32,599 nucleotides of DNA from Candidatus Gastranaerophilales bacterium (GCA_028689995.1 JAQVCB010000012.1:1-32599), one strand, 5' to 3'; positions 21,675 to 31,119 are shown, counted from the stretch's first letter. Notes: generated from the letters alone by a model not told the origin. Translations and numbers: made by a program.

Positions 21675-22631
21675 ATGAAAAATATATTGGAAATTAAAGA
21701 TTTAAACATAAGTTTCAAACTGGAATCACAAATAGCAAAAGCAATTCATGGAATAAGTTTACAGCTAGAAAGAGCAAAATCTCTCGGGATTGTCGGTGAA
21801 TCTGGTTGTGGAAAATCTGTTACGGCCATGTCTGTTATGAGGCTTTTACCTTCAAATGCTGTCATAGAATCAGGAGAAATATTATGGAAAGAAAAAAATA
21901 TTTTAGGTTTTTCTGAAAAAGAAATGCAGCAAATCAGAGGAAATCAAATAGCGTTAATACCTCAGGATCCCATGACTTCGTTAAATCCTCTTTATACGGT
22001 AGGGGAGCAAATTCATGAAGTTATAGCGCTTCATCAAAAGGTATCAAAAAAGGAAGCAAAAGAAATTGCGATAGAATCTTTAAAAAATGTAAAAATTCCT
22101 GAAGCTGACAAAAGATACAATGATTATCCTCATCAATTTTCCGGCGGCATGAGGCAAAGAGCTATTATAGCCATGTCATTAAGTTGCAATCCGGAACTTA
22201 TAATTGCAGATGAACCAACAACTGCACTTGATGTCACTGTTCAGGCACAAATATTAAATCTAATTAAATCTGTTCAGGAAGAAAGAGGAACTTCTTTACT
22301 TTTGATTACCCATGATCTTGGAATCGTTGCAGAAACATGTAACAATGTGGCAGTGTTATATGCTGGCAGAATAGTTGAATATGCCGATGTCATGTCCATA
22401 TTTAAAAATCCTCTTCATCCTTATACTCAGGGTCTGCTCGAATCACTTCCGGTCAAAAACTCACAAAAACTAAAAGCTATAAAAGGCCAACCTCCGGCAA
22501 TATCTGATAATATTAGTGGTTGTCCATTTTATCCGAGATGTGGCCATAGGATAGAGCTTTGTAAAAATGTAAGTCCTGAATTGATTACAGTTTCTGAAAA
22601 TCATAGGGTAAGCTGTCACCTTTATAATTAA
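21675..22631 (+). CDS. Oligopeptide/dipeptide ABC transporter ATP-binding protein (DppD/OppD type)
   Basis: A 318-residue ABC ATPase with Walker A GESGCGKS, Q-loop QDPMTSLNP, signature FSGGMRQR, Walker B LIIADEP and H-loop ITHD. The C-terminal extension NPLHPYTQGLLESLP...GCPFYPRCGHRIELC carries the Cys cluster typical of the oligopeptide subfamily; some of these bind an Fe-S cluster there. In the usual operon it is followed by a DppF-type ATPase and accompanied by permeases and a binding protein; none is present here, so it must work with subunits encoded elsewhere or be an orphan. It is divergent from the glycosyltransferase across about 158 bp. Confidence 0.9.
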   Translation: MKNILEIKDLNISFKLESQIAKAIHGISLQLERAKSLGIVGESGCGKSVTAMSVMRLLPSNAVIESGEILWKEKNILGFSEKEMQQIRGNQIALIPQDPMTSLNPLYTVGEQIHEVIALHQKVSKKEAKEIAIESLKNVKIPEADKRYNDYPHQFSGGMRQRAIIAMSLSCNPELIIADEPTTALDVTVQAQILNLIKSVQEERGTSLLLITHDLGIVAETCNNVAVLYAGRIVEYADVMSIFKNPLHPYTQGLLESLPVKNSQKLKAIKGQPPAISDNISGCPFYPRCGHRIELCKNVSPELITVSENHRVSCHLYN

Positions 22632-22767
22632 TTGTATTAATTCAAATTTATTTTTATAAAAAAAGATTGTAAACATTTCTTAATACTTGAGCTTGATACT
22701 TAATTATTTTCGTGGTTTCTTAATGTAAGAGCGCACTTAGCGAATACTCTTTCATGCAATAAAAGTA

Positions 22768-22796
22768 TTGACAGTTAGCCATGTCCTTACTAATAT
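22768..22796 (+). promoter_or_regulatory. Sigma-70 promoter of the tRNA-tuf-ribosomal protein cluster
   Basis: A perfect -35 TTGACA (22768-22773), a 17-bp spacer, and TAATAT (22791-22796). It is the only strong promoter I see ahead of the three tRNAs and tuf. Transcription would start near 22803. Confidence 0.75.
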
Positions 22797-22891
22797 AAGA
22801 ATTCGCAAGCTCGATTGCGAAGCAGGAGTGAAGAAATTCTTTGCGGCGACGCGAAGGCGGCAGAGGTAAGGAATTCGTAACTCATTATCGA
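22797..22891. other. Structured, GC-richer leader upstream of the tRNA cluster
   Basis: Contains TTCGCA-AGCTCGAT-TGCGAA and TTGCG-GCGA-CGCGAA hairpins and a GCGAAGCAGGAGTGAAGAA block that recurs, slightly changed, at about 11064 and (shorter) in repeat B. It may be part of the transcript leader or a degenerate dispersed repeat. Confidence 0.4.
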
Positions 22892-22963
22892 GCCGGTGTA
22901 GCTCAAAGGTAGAGCAACGGTTTTGTAAACCGTAGGTTGCGGGTTCGATTCCCATCACCGGCT
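22892..22963 (+). tRNA. tRNA-Thr (anticodon UGU)
   Basis: A 72-base cloverleaf with acceptor GCCGGTG/CACCGGC and discriminator T. The anticodon stem is ACGGT/ACCGT around TTTGTAA, giving UGU. The T-arm contains GGTTCGATTCC. CCA is not encoded. Confidence 0.95.
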
Positions 22964-22969
22964 AAAAAT

Positions 22970-23050
22970 GGGTAGGTGCCCGAGTGGTTAAAGGGGGCGG
23001 ACTGTAAATCCGCTGATTCGTCTACGTTGGTTCAAATCCAACCCTGCCCA
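22970..23050 (+). tRNA. tRNA-Tyr (anticodon GUA)
   Basis: An 81-base class II tRNA with a long variable arm. The acceptor GGGTAGG/CCTGCCC has one U-G pair and discriminator A. The anticodon stem is GCGGA/TCCGC around CTGTAAA, giving GUA. It starts six bases after tRNA-Thr. CCA is not encoded. Confidence 0.95.
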
Positions 23051-23089
23051 ATTCCTACTTCCAAATCCATTGGGTGAAAGAAGTAAAAT

Positions 23090-23160
23090 GCCCATGTGGC
23101 GCAGGGGTAGCGCATCCCATGGTAAGGGGAAGGCCATGAGTTCAAATCTCATCATGGGCT
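23090..23160 (+). tRNA. tRNA-Thr (anticodon GGU)
   Basis: A 71-base tRNA with a perfect acceptor GCCCATG/CATGGGC and discriminator T. The anticodon loop ATGGTAA gives GGU. The anticodon stem is weak: three G-C pairs, one U-G and an A-A mismatch at 27-43. The T-stem is intact. CCA is not encoded. Confidence 0.9.
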
Positions 23161-23275
23161 AAAAAACAACGATGAAGCTAAAAGATAAGCTGAAATTTAT
23201 TTTTTAGACTAATCAAATAAAAAAACCTAGTAATAGAAATATTTAGTGTATAACTTACCTAAGAGGAGAATTAGA

Positions 23276-24490
23276 ATGGCTCGGGCAAAATTTGAACGTA
23301 CAAAGCCGCATGTTAACGTAGGAACTATTGGACACGTTGACCATGGTAAAACAACATTAACCGCTGCTATTACATTTTCATTAGCAGCAATGGGTCAGGC
23401 AGAAGCTAAAGCATTTGATCAAATCGATGCTGCCCCTGAAGAAAAAGCTAGAGGTATTACAATTTCAACAGCGCATGTTGAGTATGAAACAGCAAACAGA
23501 CATTATGCTCACGTTGATTGTCCTGGACATGCTGATTATGTTAAAAACATGATCACTGGTGCAGCTCAAATGGATGGAGCGATTCTTGTTCTTTCTGCAG
23601 CTGACGGTCCTATGCCACAAACCAGAGAGCATATTCTTTTAGCACGTCAGGTTGGCGTACCTAAATTAGTTGTGTTCATGAATAAATGTGATATGGTTGA
23701 TGATCCAGAATTACTTGAACTTGTTGAAATGGAAGCAAGAGAATTATTAACTTCATATGAATTTGATGGAGATAATATTCCTTTTATTCATGGAAGTGCT
23801 TTAAAAGCTTTAGAAGCTGTTACAGCTAATCCAAAAATTCAAAAAGGTGAAAATGAATGGGTAGATAAAATCTGGGATCTTATGGTAGCAGTTGATGATT
23901 ATATTCCAACTCCTGAAAGAGCTACAGATCTTCCATTCTTGATGCCCGTTGAAGATGTTTTCTCAATCACAGGTAGAGGTACAGTTGCTACCGGTAGAGT
24001 TGAAAGAGGAACAGTTAAAGTCGGTGAAGAAATAGAAATTATTGGTTTCAAAGCTACCAAGAAAACAGTTGTTACTGGAGTTGAAATGTTCAGAAAACAA
24101 TTAGACGAAGGTATTGCTGGGGATAACATCGGTGCTCTTATGAGAGGTGTTTCCAAGGACGATATTGAAAGAGGACAAGTACTTGCTAAACCAGGAAGTA
24201 TTAAACCTCATACAAAATTCAGTGCAAACGTATATGTATTATCCAAAGATGAAGGTGGAAGACATACTCCATTCTTCCCTGGATACAGACCACAATTCTA
24301 TATCAGAACAACTGACGTTACCGGTTCAATCAAATTACCTGAAGGAACTGAAATGGTAATGCCTGGTGATAACATCGTTATGGATGTTGAGCTTATCGCT
24401 CCGGTAGCTATCGAACAAGGTATGAGATTTGCTATCAGAGAAGGTGGACGTACAGTTGGAGCTGGCGTTGTAGATAAAATTACCGAATAG
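23276..24490 (+). CDS. tuf: Elongation factor Tu
   Basis: The start at 23276 ([20 protein letters not shown]) follows AAGAGGAGAA; a longer frame from 23246 would overlap that site. The 404-residue protein has the GTPase motifs GHVDHGKT (19-26), RGITI, DCPGH and NKCD, followed by EF-Tu domains 2 and 3, with [16 protein letters not shown] typical of the kirromycin/EF-Ts face. It delivers aminoacyl-tRNA to the ribosome. It lies just after tRNA-Thr(GGU) and before rpsJ, joining the tufB-like tRNA context of E. coli to the tufA-rpsJ order of cyanobacteria. Confidence 0.98.
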   Translation: MARAKFERTKPHVNVGTIGHVDHGKTTLTAAITFSLAAMGQAEAKAFDQIDAAPEEKARGITISTAHVEYETANRHYAHVDCPGHADYVKNMITGAAQMDGAILVLSAADGPMPQTREHILLARQVGVPKLVVFMNKCDMVDDPELLELVEMEARELLTSYEFDGDNIPFIHGSALKALEAVTANPKIQKGENEWVDKIWDLMVAVDDYIPTPERATDLPFLMPVEDVFSITGRGTVATGRVERGTVKVGEEIEIIGFKATKKTVVTGVEMFRKQLDEGIAGDNIGALMRGVSKDDIERGQVLAKPGSIKPHTKFSANVYVLSKDEGGRHTPFFPGYRPQFYIRTTDVTGSIKLPEGTEMVMPGDNIVMDVELIAPVAIEQGMRFAIREGGRTVGAGVVDKITE

Positions 24491-24503
24491 ATAATCAGAG
24501 TTT

Positions 24504-24534
24504 GGAAATCAAAAGCTAAAAGCTTTTGATTTCC
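24504..24534. other. Perfect 14-bp hairpin between tuf and rpsJ
   Basis: GGAAATCAAAAGCT and AGCTTTTGATTTCC are exact complements with a three-base loop. No T-run follows, so it is more likely an mRNA processing or stability element, or a partial attenuator, than a full terminator. Confidence 0.65.
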
Positions 24535-24617
24535 ATCTCAAAAAACTAGGCTGGGTTGCCGGCATAAACAGTTAGTAAATTAGTAAAGTAGGAAAGGTTT
24601 CGATCGGAAGTGCAATT

Positions 24618-24932
24618 ATGAGTACCAAACGTCACAGAATAAGAGTTTGCTTAAAAGCATACGACCATCGTTTAATAGATAGTTCAGCTGATAAAATTGT
24701 AGAAACAGCTAAACGTACAGATGCAAAGGTTGCTGGACCTATTCCTCTTCCTACAAGACGTAAGGTGTATTGCGTATTAAGATCACCTCATGTCGACAAA
24801 AAGTCAAGAGAACATTTTGAAACAAGAGTACATAAAAGAATAATTGATATTCTTGATCCTACTCGTCAGACAACAGAAGAACTAAGCAGGTTAGATTTAC
24901 CAGCTGGTGTTGATATTGAAGTTAAATTATAA
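24618..24932 (+). CDS. rpsJ: 30S ribosomal protein S10
   Basis: 104 residues with the conserved core [58 protein letters not shown] and C-terminal [14 protein letters not shown]10 binds the 30S head and, with NusB, acts in antitermination. The ribosome site is weak (CGGAAG seven bases before the ATG). It lies 127 bp after tuf and 124 bp before rplC; the latter gap can fold (GTGATCTACG against CGTAGCGCTCAC) and may be a regulatory leader. Confidence 0.97.
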   Translation: MSTKRHRIRVCLKAYDHRLIDSSADKIVETAKRTDAKVAGPIPLPTRRKVYCVLRSPHVDKKSREHFETRVHKRIIDILDPTRQTTEELSRLDLPAGVDIEVKL

Positions 24933-25056
24933 TCTTTTAAGAAAGGATTATTAAAGGGAGAGGCTTGCTGAACCCGCTGAAAATTGAATAACAGTTGATA
25001 AATGTGATCTACGAAGTTTTTTAAACGTAGCGCTCACAAAAAGAGAGGTAAATACC

Positions 25057-25695
25057 GTGACCCTAGGAATAATTGGTGAAAAACTGGGTATGACCCAAGT
25101 GTTTGATAATGACGGTTTGGTCATTCCTGTTACAGTTGTAAAAGTCGACCCATTAACAGTTACACAAATAAAAACTAAAAATACAGATGGTTATGATGCC
25201 ATTCAGGTCGGCATTAATGCTGATAAGAAGAAGTATTTAACAAAAGCTCAATTAAATCATTTGGAAAAAAATGATCTACCTGCATTTAGAAAATTGCAGG
25301 AATTTAGAGTTGATAACGTTAGAGATTACACAGTTGGTCAAAAAATTGAAGTTTCAATTCTTAAAGAAGGCGATATTATTGATGTATCCGGAAAATCTAT
25401 AGGAAAAGGTTTTCAGGGAACAGTAAAAAGACATAATTTTGCTAGAGGACCGATGTCTCATGGTTCAAAGAATCATAGATTACCGGGCTCTATTGGTGCA
25501 GGTACAACTCCTTCAAGAGTTTATAAAGGCACAAAAATGGCAGGTAAAATGGGGAATAAAATGGTTACAGTTAAGAAATTAACTGTAGTTAAAGTTGATT
25601 CTGAAAAAAACCTTCTTTTAATCAAGGGTTCTGTGCCGGGCCCTGAAGGTAAATTGATTACCATTCAACCATCAATTACAAAATGGAATAAATAA
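25057..25695 (+). CDS. rplC: 50S ribosomal protein L3
   Basis: 212 residues starting at GTG with AGAGAGGTAA upstream: LGIIGEKLGMTQVFDNDG at the N-terminus, SKGKGFQGT-type loop as SIGKGFQGTVKRHNF, then RGPMSHGSKNHR and the L3 tip GSIGAGTTPSRVYKGTKMAGKMG near the peptidyl-transferase centre. First gene of the canonical rplC-D-W-B run. Confidence 0.97.
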   Translation: MTLGIIGEKLGMTQVFDNDGLVIPVTVVKVDPLTVTQIKTKNTDGYDAIQVGINADKKKYLTKAQLNHLEKNDLPAFRKLQEFRVDNVRDYTVGQKIEVSILKEGDIIDVSGKSIGKGFQGTVKRHNFARGPMSHGSKNHRLPGSIGAGTTPSRVYKGTKMAGKMGNKMVTVKKLTVVKVDSEKNLLLIKGSVPGPEGKLITIQPSITKWNK

Positions 25696-25730
25696 TTGTT
25701 CCAAAACACATTATTTCGAGGAAAAAAATT

Positions 25731-26369
25731 ATGCAAAAACAATTAACCATACACAGCAGCAATGGAGCAAATCTTGGTCAGATTGATCTTGATGATAACG
25801 TATTTGGTATAGAACCAAATATCCATGTGATGCATCTTGCATTAAAAAGACAGCTTTGTAATGCAAGAGCAGGAACAGCTTCAACCAAAACCCGTGCTGA
25901 GGTTAGAGGTGGAGGTAAAAAACCGTGGAAACAAAAAGGAACAGGCAGAGCCCGTGCAGGTAGTTTAAGAAGTCCATTATTTGTTGGTGGTGGCGTAATC
26001 TTTGGACCAAAACCAAGAAATTTTTCACTTTCTATGCCTGTAAAAGCTCGTAGATTAGCTTTAAGATCTGCACTTTCAGCCAGAAATGAAAATCTTAAAG
26101 TTGTAAAAGATTTTTCCGCATTAGAAGCACCAAAGACCAAAGAGTTTATGAAAGTGCTTGAATCAGTACAATTAAGTGGAAAAATTTTAGTAATTGCGGA
26201 TTATAATCTTGCAGGAAATCAGAATCTTGAATTATCAGCAAGAAATCTTCCAAATGTTAAATTAATCTTGCCTTCAAATATTAATGTAAAAGATATTCTG
26301 GAAGCTGAAAGCATTTTAATTACAGAATCAGCAATCGAGGATATAACAGAGAGGTTACTTAGAAAATGA
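25731..26369 (+). CDS. rplD: 50S ribosomal protein L4
   Basis: 212 residues with the conserved extended loop RAGTASTKTRAEVRGGGKKPWKQKGTGRARAGSLRSPLFVGGG that lines the exit tunnel, followed by the globular C-terminal half. In E. coli L4 autoregulates the S10 operon through the leader; whether this happens here is not visible. GAGGAAAAAATT precedes the ATG. Its stop overlaps the rplW start by four bases. Confidence 0.97.
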   Translation: MQKQLTIHSSNGANLGQIDLDDNVFGIEPNIHVMHLALKRQLCNARAGTASTKTRAEVRGGGKKPWKQKGTGRARAGSLRSPLFVGGGVIFGPKPRNFSLSMPVKARRLALRSALSARNENLKVVKDFSALEAPKTKEFMKVLESVQLSGKILVIADYNLAGNQNLELSARNLPNVKLILPSNINVKDILEAESILITESAIEDITERLLRK

Positions 26370-26671
26370 GCAGATTAAATGAAACAGAAAGACTTTATGA
26401 AGTACTAAAAAGACCTCTTATCACTGAAAAATCAACAAGTGCTATGGCTAGAGGACAATATACATTTGAAGTCTTAAAAGATGCCACAAAAATTGAAATT
26501 AAAAAAGCTATGGAATTATTGTTTCCTGGCAGAAAAGTAAAAGAAGTCAAAACGATATATATGCCAAGTCATGAAAAAAGACGCGGTACAAAACATGGTA
26601 GAACTCAATCTGGTAAAAAGGCAATTATTACCATTATTGGTGAACCTATTGAAGAAATAGTAGGAGCATAA
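26366..26671 (+). CDS. rplW: 50S ribosomal protein L23
   Basis: 101 residues; [14 protein letters not shown] at the N-terminus and a [27 protein letters not shown] loop. L23 sits at the tunnel exit and docks trigger factor and SRP. Start ATGA overlaps the rplD stop, indicating translational coupling. Confidence 0.96.
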   Translation: MSRLNETERLYEVLKRPLITEKSTSAMARGQYTFEVLKDATKIEIKKAMELLFPGRKVKEVKTIYMPSHEKRRGTKHGRTQSGKKAIITIIGEPIEEIVGA

Positions 26672-26675
26672 AAAA

Positions 26676-27497
26676 ATGGGAATCCGTAAATTTAATCCAA
26701 CATCTCCCGGACTAAGAGGAATGACAATAAGTGATTTCTCAGAGATTACAACAGATAAATCTGAAAAATCATTAACAAAGTCATTAAAAGGAAGTACCGG
26801 AAGAAACAATAGAGGTATTATAACCTGCCAACATAAAGGCTGTGGTCATAAAAGAAATTACCGTCTTATTGATTTTAAAAGAAATAAACTGGAAGTTACC
26901 GGTACAGTTAAGACAATTGAATATGATCCAAACAGAAATGTAAGGATTTCACTGGTGTTTTATGCTGACGGTGAAAAAAGATATATCTTATCTCCAGTAG
27001 ACTTAAAAGTCGGTGATAAAATTCAGAGCGGACCTGAAAGCGAAATCAAAGTCGGAAATGCATTACCTATAGGCTGTATTCCACTTGGTACAATAGTTCA
27101 TAATATCGAACTAAAACCAAGAAGAGGCGGTCAATTGGTAAGAAGTGCCGGCGGCGGCGCTCAGGTTATGGCAAAAGAAGGCGAATATGTTACAGTTAAG
27201 TTACCAAGCTCAGAAATGAGAATGATTCATAAAAACTGCTATGCAACCATTGGTGTTCTTGGAAATATTGATTACAAAAACATCAGTATAGGAAAAGCAG
27301 GACGTAAACGCTGGATGGGTATAAAACCAACAGTAAGAGGCGTTGCTAAAAATGCTGTTGATCACCCCCACGGAGGCGGTGAAGGAAAGTCACCTATTGG
27401 CGGACAACCTCAAACACCTTGGGGAAAACCTGCAATGGGATATAAAACTAGAGGCAATAAGCCATCTGATAAATATATTGTCAGAAAACGCAAGTAA
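26676..27497 (+). CDS. rplB: 50S ribosomal protein L2
   Basis: 273 residues, normal length: [40 protein letters not shown], then [19 protein letters not shown] and the hallmark [20 protein letters not shown], whose His is at the subunit-interface/peptidyl-transferase side. AGGAGCATAAAAAA provides the ribosome site inside the end of rplW. Confidence 0.98.
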   Translation: MGIRKFNPTSPGLRGMTISDFSEITTDKSEKSLTKSLKGSTGRNNRGIITCQHKGCGHKRNYRLIDFKRNKLEVTGTVKTIEYDPNRNVRISLVFYADGEKRYILSPVDLKVGDKIQSGPESEIKVGNALPIGCIPLGTIVHNIELKPRRGGQLVRSAGGGAQVMAKEGEYVTVKLPSSEMRMIHKNCYATIGVLGNIDYKNISIGKAGRKRWMGIKPTVRGVAKNAVDHPHGGGEGKSPIGGQPQTPWGKPAMGYKTRGNKPSDKYIVRKRK

Positions 27498-27511
27498 GGA
27501 GAGTTTAACTA

Positions 27512-27793
27512 ATGGCTCGATCACTTAAAAAAGGACCTTTCGTTAATGAATCACTTATGACTAAAGTTCAGAAAATGAACAGTCAAGGTGATAAGAAAGT
27601 TATAAAAACCTGGTCAAGAGATTCAATGATAATACCAGAGATGTTAAATCATACAATTGCCGTGCATAACGGTAAAACACATATTCCAGTTTATATTACA
27701 GAGCAAATGATTGGTCATAAACTTGGTGAGTTTTCACCCACCAGATATTTTAGAGGCCATGCAGGTTCTGATAAGACAGCAAAAAGGAAGTAG
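27512..27793 (+). CDS. rpsS: 30S ribosomal protein S19
   Basis: 93 residues, complete: [52 protein letters not shown]-type core and RGHAG near the C-terminus. AAGGAGAG upstream. Ends two bases before rplV. Confidence 0.97.
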   Translation: MARSLKKGPFVNESLMTKVQKMNSQGDKKVIKTWSRDSMIIPEMLNHTIAVHNGKTHIPVYITEQMIGHKLGEFSPTRYFRGHAGSDKTAKRK

Positions 27794-27795
27794 TT

Positions 27796-28152
27796 ATGGA
27801 AGCTAGATCCAGACAAAAATATATTAAAATGCCTGCAAGAAAATTACGCAGGGTAATGAACGAAGTTCGTGGTAAAAGTGCTGATGAAGCAATGAATATT
27901 CTTCATTTTATGCCTTATACCGCAGCAAAAGTTGTTGAAATGAATTTAAAATGTGCAATAGCAAATGCAGCAGAAAAATGGGGAGTTTCATCTGAAGGAT
28001 TAACTTTAACAGAAATCTTTGCTGATGAAGGTCCTACATACAAGAGAATAAGACCAAGAGCGCAAGGTCGTGTTTATAAAAGATTAAAACGTACATCGCA
28101 TCTTTCGCTCAAAGTTACTGTTAATACAACAATCAAAAATAAATCTAAATAG
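27796..28152 (+). CDS. rplV: 50S ribosomal protein L22
   Basis: 118 residues: KYIKMPARKLRRVMNEVRGKSADEA at the N-terminus and a C-terminal beta-hairpin GPTYKRIRPRAQGRVYKRLKRTSHL that lines the exit tunnel. AAAAGGAAGTAG at the rpsS stop serves as ribosome site. Confidence 0.96.
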   Translation: MEARSRQKYIKMPARKLRRVMNEVRGKSADEAMNILHFMPYTAAKVVEMNLKCAIANAAEKWGVSSEGLTLTEIFADEGPTYKRIRPRAQGRVYKRLKRTSHLSLKVTVNTTIKNKSK

Positions 28153-28161
28153 GAGGCTACC

Positions 28162-28893
28162 TTGGGACAGAAAATTCATCCAATAGGACTCAGAATAGGA
28201 ATTATAAAACCATGGTTAAGCAATTGGTTTGCAACCAAGGAATATGCGAGTCTATTATCAGAAGATGATAAAATACGTAAATTCATAAAGAAAAAATTAT
28301 ATCAATCAGGTGTTAGCCGTATAGGAATTGATAGAAAAGCTCAACAGGTTAATATAACTATAGTTGCAGCCAAACCTGGCATGATTGTCGGTAGAGGCGG
28401 ACAAGGAATTGACGAATTAAGAAAAGATCTTACTAATCTTGTGAAAAAACGCATACAAATTGATGTTGTTGAAGTTGCAAGAATTGATGCAGATGCACAA
28501 CTTGTTGCTGAAGCAATAGCTGCACAACTTGAAAAGAGAGTTGTATTCAGAAGAGCGCTGAAGCAAGCAATACAAAGATCAATGCGTTCAGGTGTTCTTG
28601 GAATAAAAGTTGCTGTTTCAGGCAGATTAGGCGGAGCTGAAATTGCTCGTACAGAATGGGCAAAAGAAGGTCGAATTCCACTTCAAACACTCAGAGCTGA
28701 CGTCGACTACGGTGTTGCAGAAGCTGATACAATTATGGGGATTATAGGTATTAAAGTTTGGATATTCAAAGGTGAGATTCTCCCGGGAGAATCTGCTGAT
28801 CAGAATATTAAACCAAAATCGTCAGGTACAGAAGCAGCCCCAGGTCGTGGTCCTCGTAAAAGAGGTCGTGGCCCTGCACCAGCCAAAAGTTAG
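28162..28893 (+). CDS. rpsC: 30S ribosomal protein S3
   Basis: 243 residues from a TTG start with a near-perfect AGGAGG seven bases upstream; the N-terminus [14 protein letters not shown] is canonical. It contains a type II KH domain ([19 protein letters not shown]) and the C-terminal domain [32 protein letters not shown], ending in a basic Gly/Arg/Pro tail. S3 forms part of the mRNA entry site. Confidence 0.97.
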   Translation: MGQKIHPIGLRIGIIKPWLSNWFATKEYASLLSEDDKIRKFIKKKLYQSGVSRIGIDRKAQQVNITIVAAKPGMIVGRGGQGIDELRKDLTNLVKKRIQIDVVEVARIDADAQLVAEAIAAQLEKRVVFRRALKQAIQRSMRSGVLGIKVAVSGRLGGAEIARTEWAKEGRIPLQTLRADVDYGVAEADTIMGIIGIKVWIFKGEILPGESADQNIKPKSSGTEAAPGRGPRKRGRGPAPAKS

Positions 28894-28904
28894 GAGTAGT
28901 TATA

Positions 28905-29309
28905 ATGTTAATGCCCAAAAGAACAAAATATCGTAAACAAATGCGAGGAAGAATGACTGGTACCGAAACCAGAGGTATCTCATTACAATATGGCGATTAT
29001 GGTCTTCAAAGCATGGAACCAGCGTGGATTAATAGTCGTCAAATAGAAGCTGCAAGAAGAGCAATGACCAGATCTATAAAAAGAGGCGGTCAAGTTTGGA
29101 TTAGAATTTTCCCTGACAAGCCTGTTACAGCAAAACCTGCTGAAACACGTATGGGTTCAGGCAAAGGTAATCCTGAATACTGGGTAGCTGTTGTTAAACC
29201 TGGAAGAATTCTTTTTGAGATGGCAGGAGTTGATAGAGAAACAGCTTCAACAGCTCTAAAGTTAGCAGCACAAAAACTTCCAATTAAAGTAAAAATGATT
29301 GAAAAATAA
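28905..29309 (+). CDS. rplP: 50S ribosomal protein L16
   Basis: 134 residues. The ATG at 28905 is eight bases after GGAG and gives [17 protein letters not shown], as in other L16 proteins; an ATG six bases later would be too far from the ribosome site. [37 protein letters not shown] is the conserved core, binding near the A-site elbow. The stop overlaps the longest rpmC frame by one base. Confidence 0.97.
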   Translation: MLMPKRTKYRKQMRGRMTGTETRGISLQYGDYGLQSMEPAWINSRQIEAARRAMTRSIKRGGQVWIRIFPDKPVTAKPAETRMGSGKGNPEYWVAVVKPGRILFEMAGVDRETASTALKLAAQKLPIKVKMIEK

Positions 29310-29323
29310 TGGTGGTGACAAAA

Positions 29324-29518
29324 GTGAAACTAAGTGAAATGCGCGAGCATACAATAGATGAGCTGAATGAAGAGATTATTTCTCTTAGAAAGAAACTTTT
29401 CGAGCTTAGAATGAATTTATCATTGCATAAGTTAGAAAATACTTCTGAAATCTCAAGGACAAGATCTCAAATAGCTCAATTTAAAACAGTAATAAGAGAA
29501 AAACAATTACAAAAATAG
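29324..29518 (+). CDS. rpmC: 50S ribosomal protein L29
   Basis: From GTG 29324 the protein is 64 residues, [20 protein letters not shown]..., the usual L29 start, with GGTGG about eight bases upstream. The longer frame from ATG 29309 (MVVTKV...) directly overlaps the rplP stop and remains possible. Helical hairpin with [19 protein letters not shown] and TVIREKQ at the end. L29 lies beside L23 at the tunnel exit. Confidence 0.9.
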   Translation: MKLSEMREHTIDELNEEIISLRKKLFELRMNLSLHKLENTSEISRTRSQIAQFKTVIREKQLQK

Positions 29519-29533
29519 TAGAGGTAAATAACA

Positions 29534-29779
29534 GTGCCTAAGAAAGAAAAAATTGGACAGGTTGTCAGTAACAAAATGAATAAGACCATTGTGGTTGAAG
29601 TTGCTGAATATAATCCGCATCCTAAATACAAAAAAATCATCGCTACAACCAAAAATTATTTGGCTGAAGATGCTAAAGAAATTTGCGGTGAAGGTGATAA
29701 GGTAAAAATTATTGAAAACCGTCCGGTAAGCAAACTAAAACGTTGGAGTGTAGCTGAAGTTATACAAAAAGCTACTTAA
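29534..29779 (+). CDS. rpsQ: 30S ribosomal protein S17
   Basis: 81 residues from a GTG start with AGAGGTAAATAACA upstream: GQVVSNKMNKTIVVEVAEYNPHPKYKKII, then GDKVKIIENRPVSKLKRW, the OB-fold signature. Followed by a 62-bp gap before rplN. Confidence 0.96.
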   Translation: MPKKEKIGQVVSNKMNKTIVVEVAEYNPHPKYKKIIATTKNYLAEDAKEICGEGDKVKIIENRPVSKLKRWSVAEVIQKAT

Positions 29780-29841
29780 TGTAAAATCACTCCGTAAATG
29801 TATAATGATCATCTAATTATTCCCAAAAAAGGACTATAACT

Positions 29842-30210
29842 ATGATACAACAAGAAAGTAGATTAAACGTAGCAGATAACACAGGTGCAAAGACAATTTT
29901 ATGTGTTAGAGTACTTGGTAGTTCAGGTAAAAGATATGCTGGAATAGGCGATATTATTGTAGGTGTTGTTAAAACAGCTGCACCTAATATGCCTGTTAAA
30001 AAATCTGACCTGGTTAAAGCAGTTGTTGTTCGTACCAAAGCAAGCCTAAAGAGAGCTGATGGCACAACAATCAGATTTGACGAAAACGCTGCTGTTATAA
30101 TTAACAAAGACGGAAATCCTACAGGTACACGTGTTTTTGGGCCTGTAGCACGTGAGCTTCGGGATAAAAACTTCATGAAAATAATCTCATTAGCTCCCGA
30201 AGTAATTTAG
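29842..30210 (+). CDS. rplN: 50S ribosomal protein L14
   Basis: 122 residues, normal length: [73 protein letters not shown] precedes the ATG. L14 contacts the 30S subunit and is the docking site of RsfS. Confidence 0.97.
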   Translation: MIQQESRLNVADNTGAKTILCVRVLGSSGKRYAGIGDIIVGVVKTAAPNMPVKKSDLVKAVVVRTKASLKRADGTTIRFDENAAVIINKDGNPTGTRVFGPVARELRDKNFMKIISLAPEVI

Positions 30211-30220
30211 GAGAACAATT

Positions 30221-30556
30221 ATGGCAAAAGCTGAACAAAAAAGCATTCATTTAAAAACAGGTGATAGAGTTATCATAATTGCCGGTAAAGATAAAGGTAA
30301 AGTTGGTAACGTCAAAGAAGCATTACCTAAAGAAGGTAAAATTATTGTTGAAGGAGTTAATATTATTACAAAGGCAACCAAGCCAAATCCGATGAATAAT
30401 ATTCCTGGTGGATTGGTTAAATTTGAAGCACCTTTTAACTCATCAAAAGCAATGCTCTATTGCCCAAAATGCGAAAAACCGACAAGGATCAGACATGAGG
30501 AACCGGAAGGCGGTAAAAAATCACGTGTCTGTAAAAAATGTGGTGAACAATTATAA
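30221..30556 (+). CDS. rplX: 50S ribosomal protein L24 with C-terminal zinc ribbon
   Basis: 111 residues: KOW-type N-terminus [17 protein letters not shown] followed by a C-terminal four-Cys knuckle, Cys81-x2-Cys84 and Cys104-x2-Cys107 ([10 protein letters not shown]...VCKKCGE). Many bacterial L24 proteins have only part of this, so the Zn site is fully preserved here. L24 is an early assembly protein. TAGGAGAACAATT gives the ribosome site. Confidence 0.95.
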   Translation: MAKAEQKSIHLKTGDRVIIIAGKDKGKVGNVKEALPKEGKIIVEGVNIITKATKPNPMNNIPGGLVKFEAPFNSSKAMLYCPKCEKPTRIRHEEPEGGKKSRVCKKCGEQL

Positions 30557-30567
30557 GGGTTAAAACA

Positions 30568-31119
30568 ATGCCAGTAACAAAAGATCTTAAGACAAAATAT
30601 GCAGAAGATGTAATACCTGCATTAACAAAACAATTTAGTTACAGTAACATCTATGAAGTGCCAAAGCTGGAAAAAATAGTGCTAAATATGGGTGTTGGAG
30701 AAGCTGTTCAGAATGTTAAAATTCTTGATGCAGCTGTTAAGGAATTAACAAGTATTGCTGGACAAAAAACAGTAATAACAAGAGCTAAAAAATCAATTGC
30801 TACTTTCAAGATCAGAGAAGGTATGCCAATTGGTACAATGGTTACTTTAAGAGGTCAGAAAATGTATGACTTCTTGCAAAAACTTCTAAATGTTGCACTT
30901 CCAAGAATTCGTGACTTTAGAGGCGTAAGTGACAAGAGTTTTGACGGAAGAGGAAATTATTCTCTTGGGTTAAAAGAACAGGTTTTATTTCCCGAAATCA
31001 ACTATGATGATGTTGAATTGGTTAAGGGAATGAATATTTCAATTGTAACAACAGCAAAAACTGATGAAGAAGCAAGAGCATTGCTGTCAGAATTGGGAAT
31101 GCCATTTAGAAAAAGATAG
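30568..31119 (+). CDS. rplE: 50S ribosomal protein L5
   Basis: 183 residues: [63 protein letters not shown] and [21 protein letters not shown]5 binds 5S rRNA and contacts P-site tRNA. Followed by rpsN after 52 bp. Confidence 0.97.
   Translation: MPVTKDLKTKYAEDVIPALTKQFSYSNIYEVPKLEKIVLNMGVGEAVQNVKILDAAVKELTSIAGQKTVITRAKKSIATFKIREGMPIGTMVTLRGQKMYDFLQKLLNVALPRIRDFRGVSDKSFDGRGNYSLGLKEQVLFPEINYDDVELVKGMNISIVTTAKTDEEARALLSELGMPFRKR

Noticed and set aside
22752-22958. Minus-strand frame over the tRNA leader (MMGIEPATYGLQNRCSTFEL...)
   Set aside because: This peptide pattern is a well-known artefact of translating tRNA genes and their flanks on the wrong strand.
23246-23275. Ten-codon N-terminal extension of EF-Tu
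   Set aside because: It would place the strong GAGGAG ribosome site inside the gene; EF-Tu normally starts MARxKFxRxKPH.
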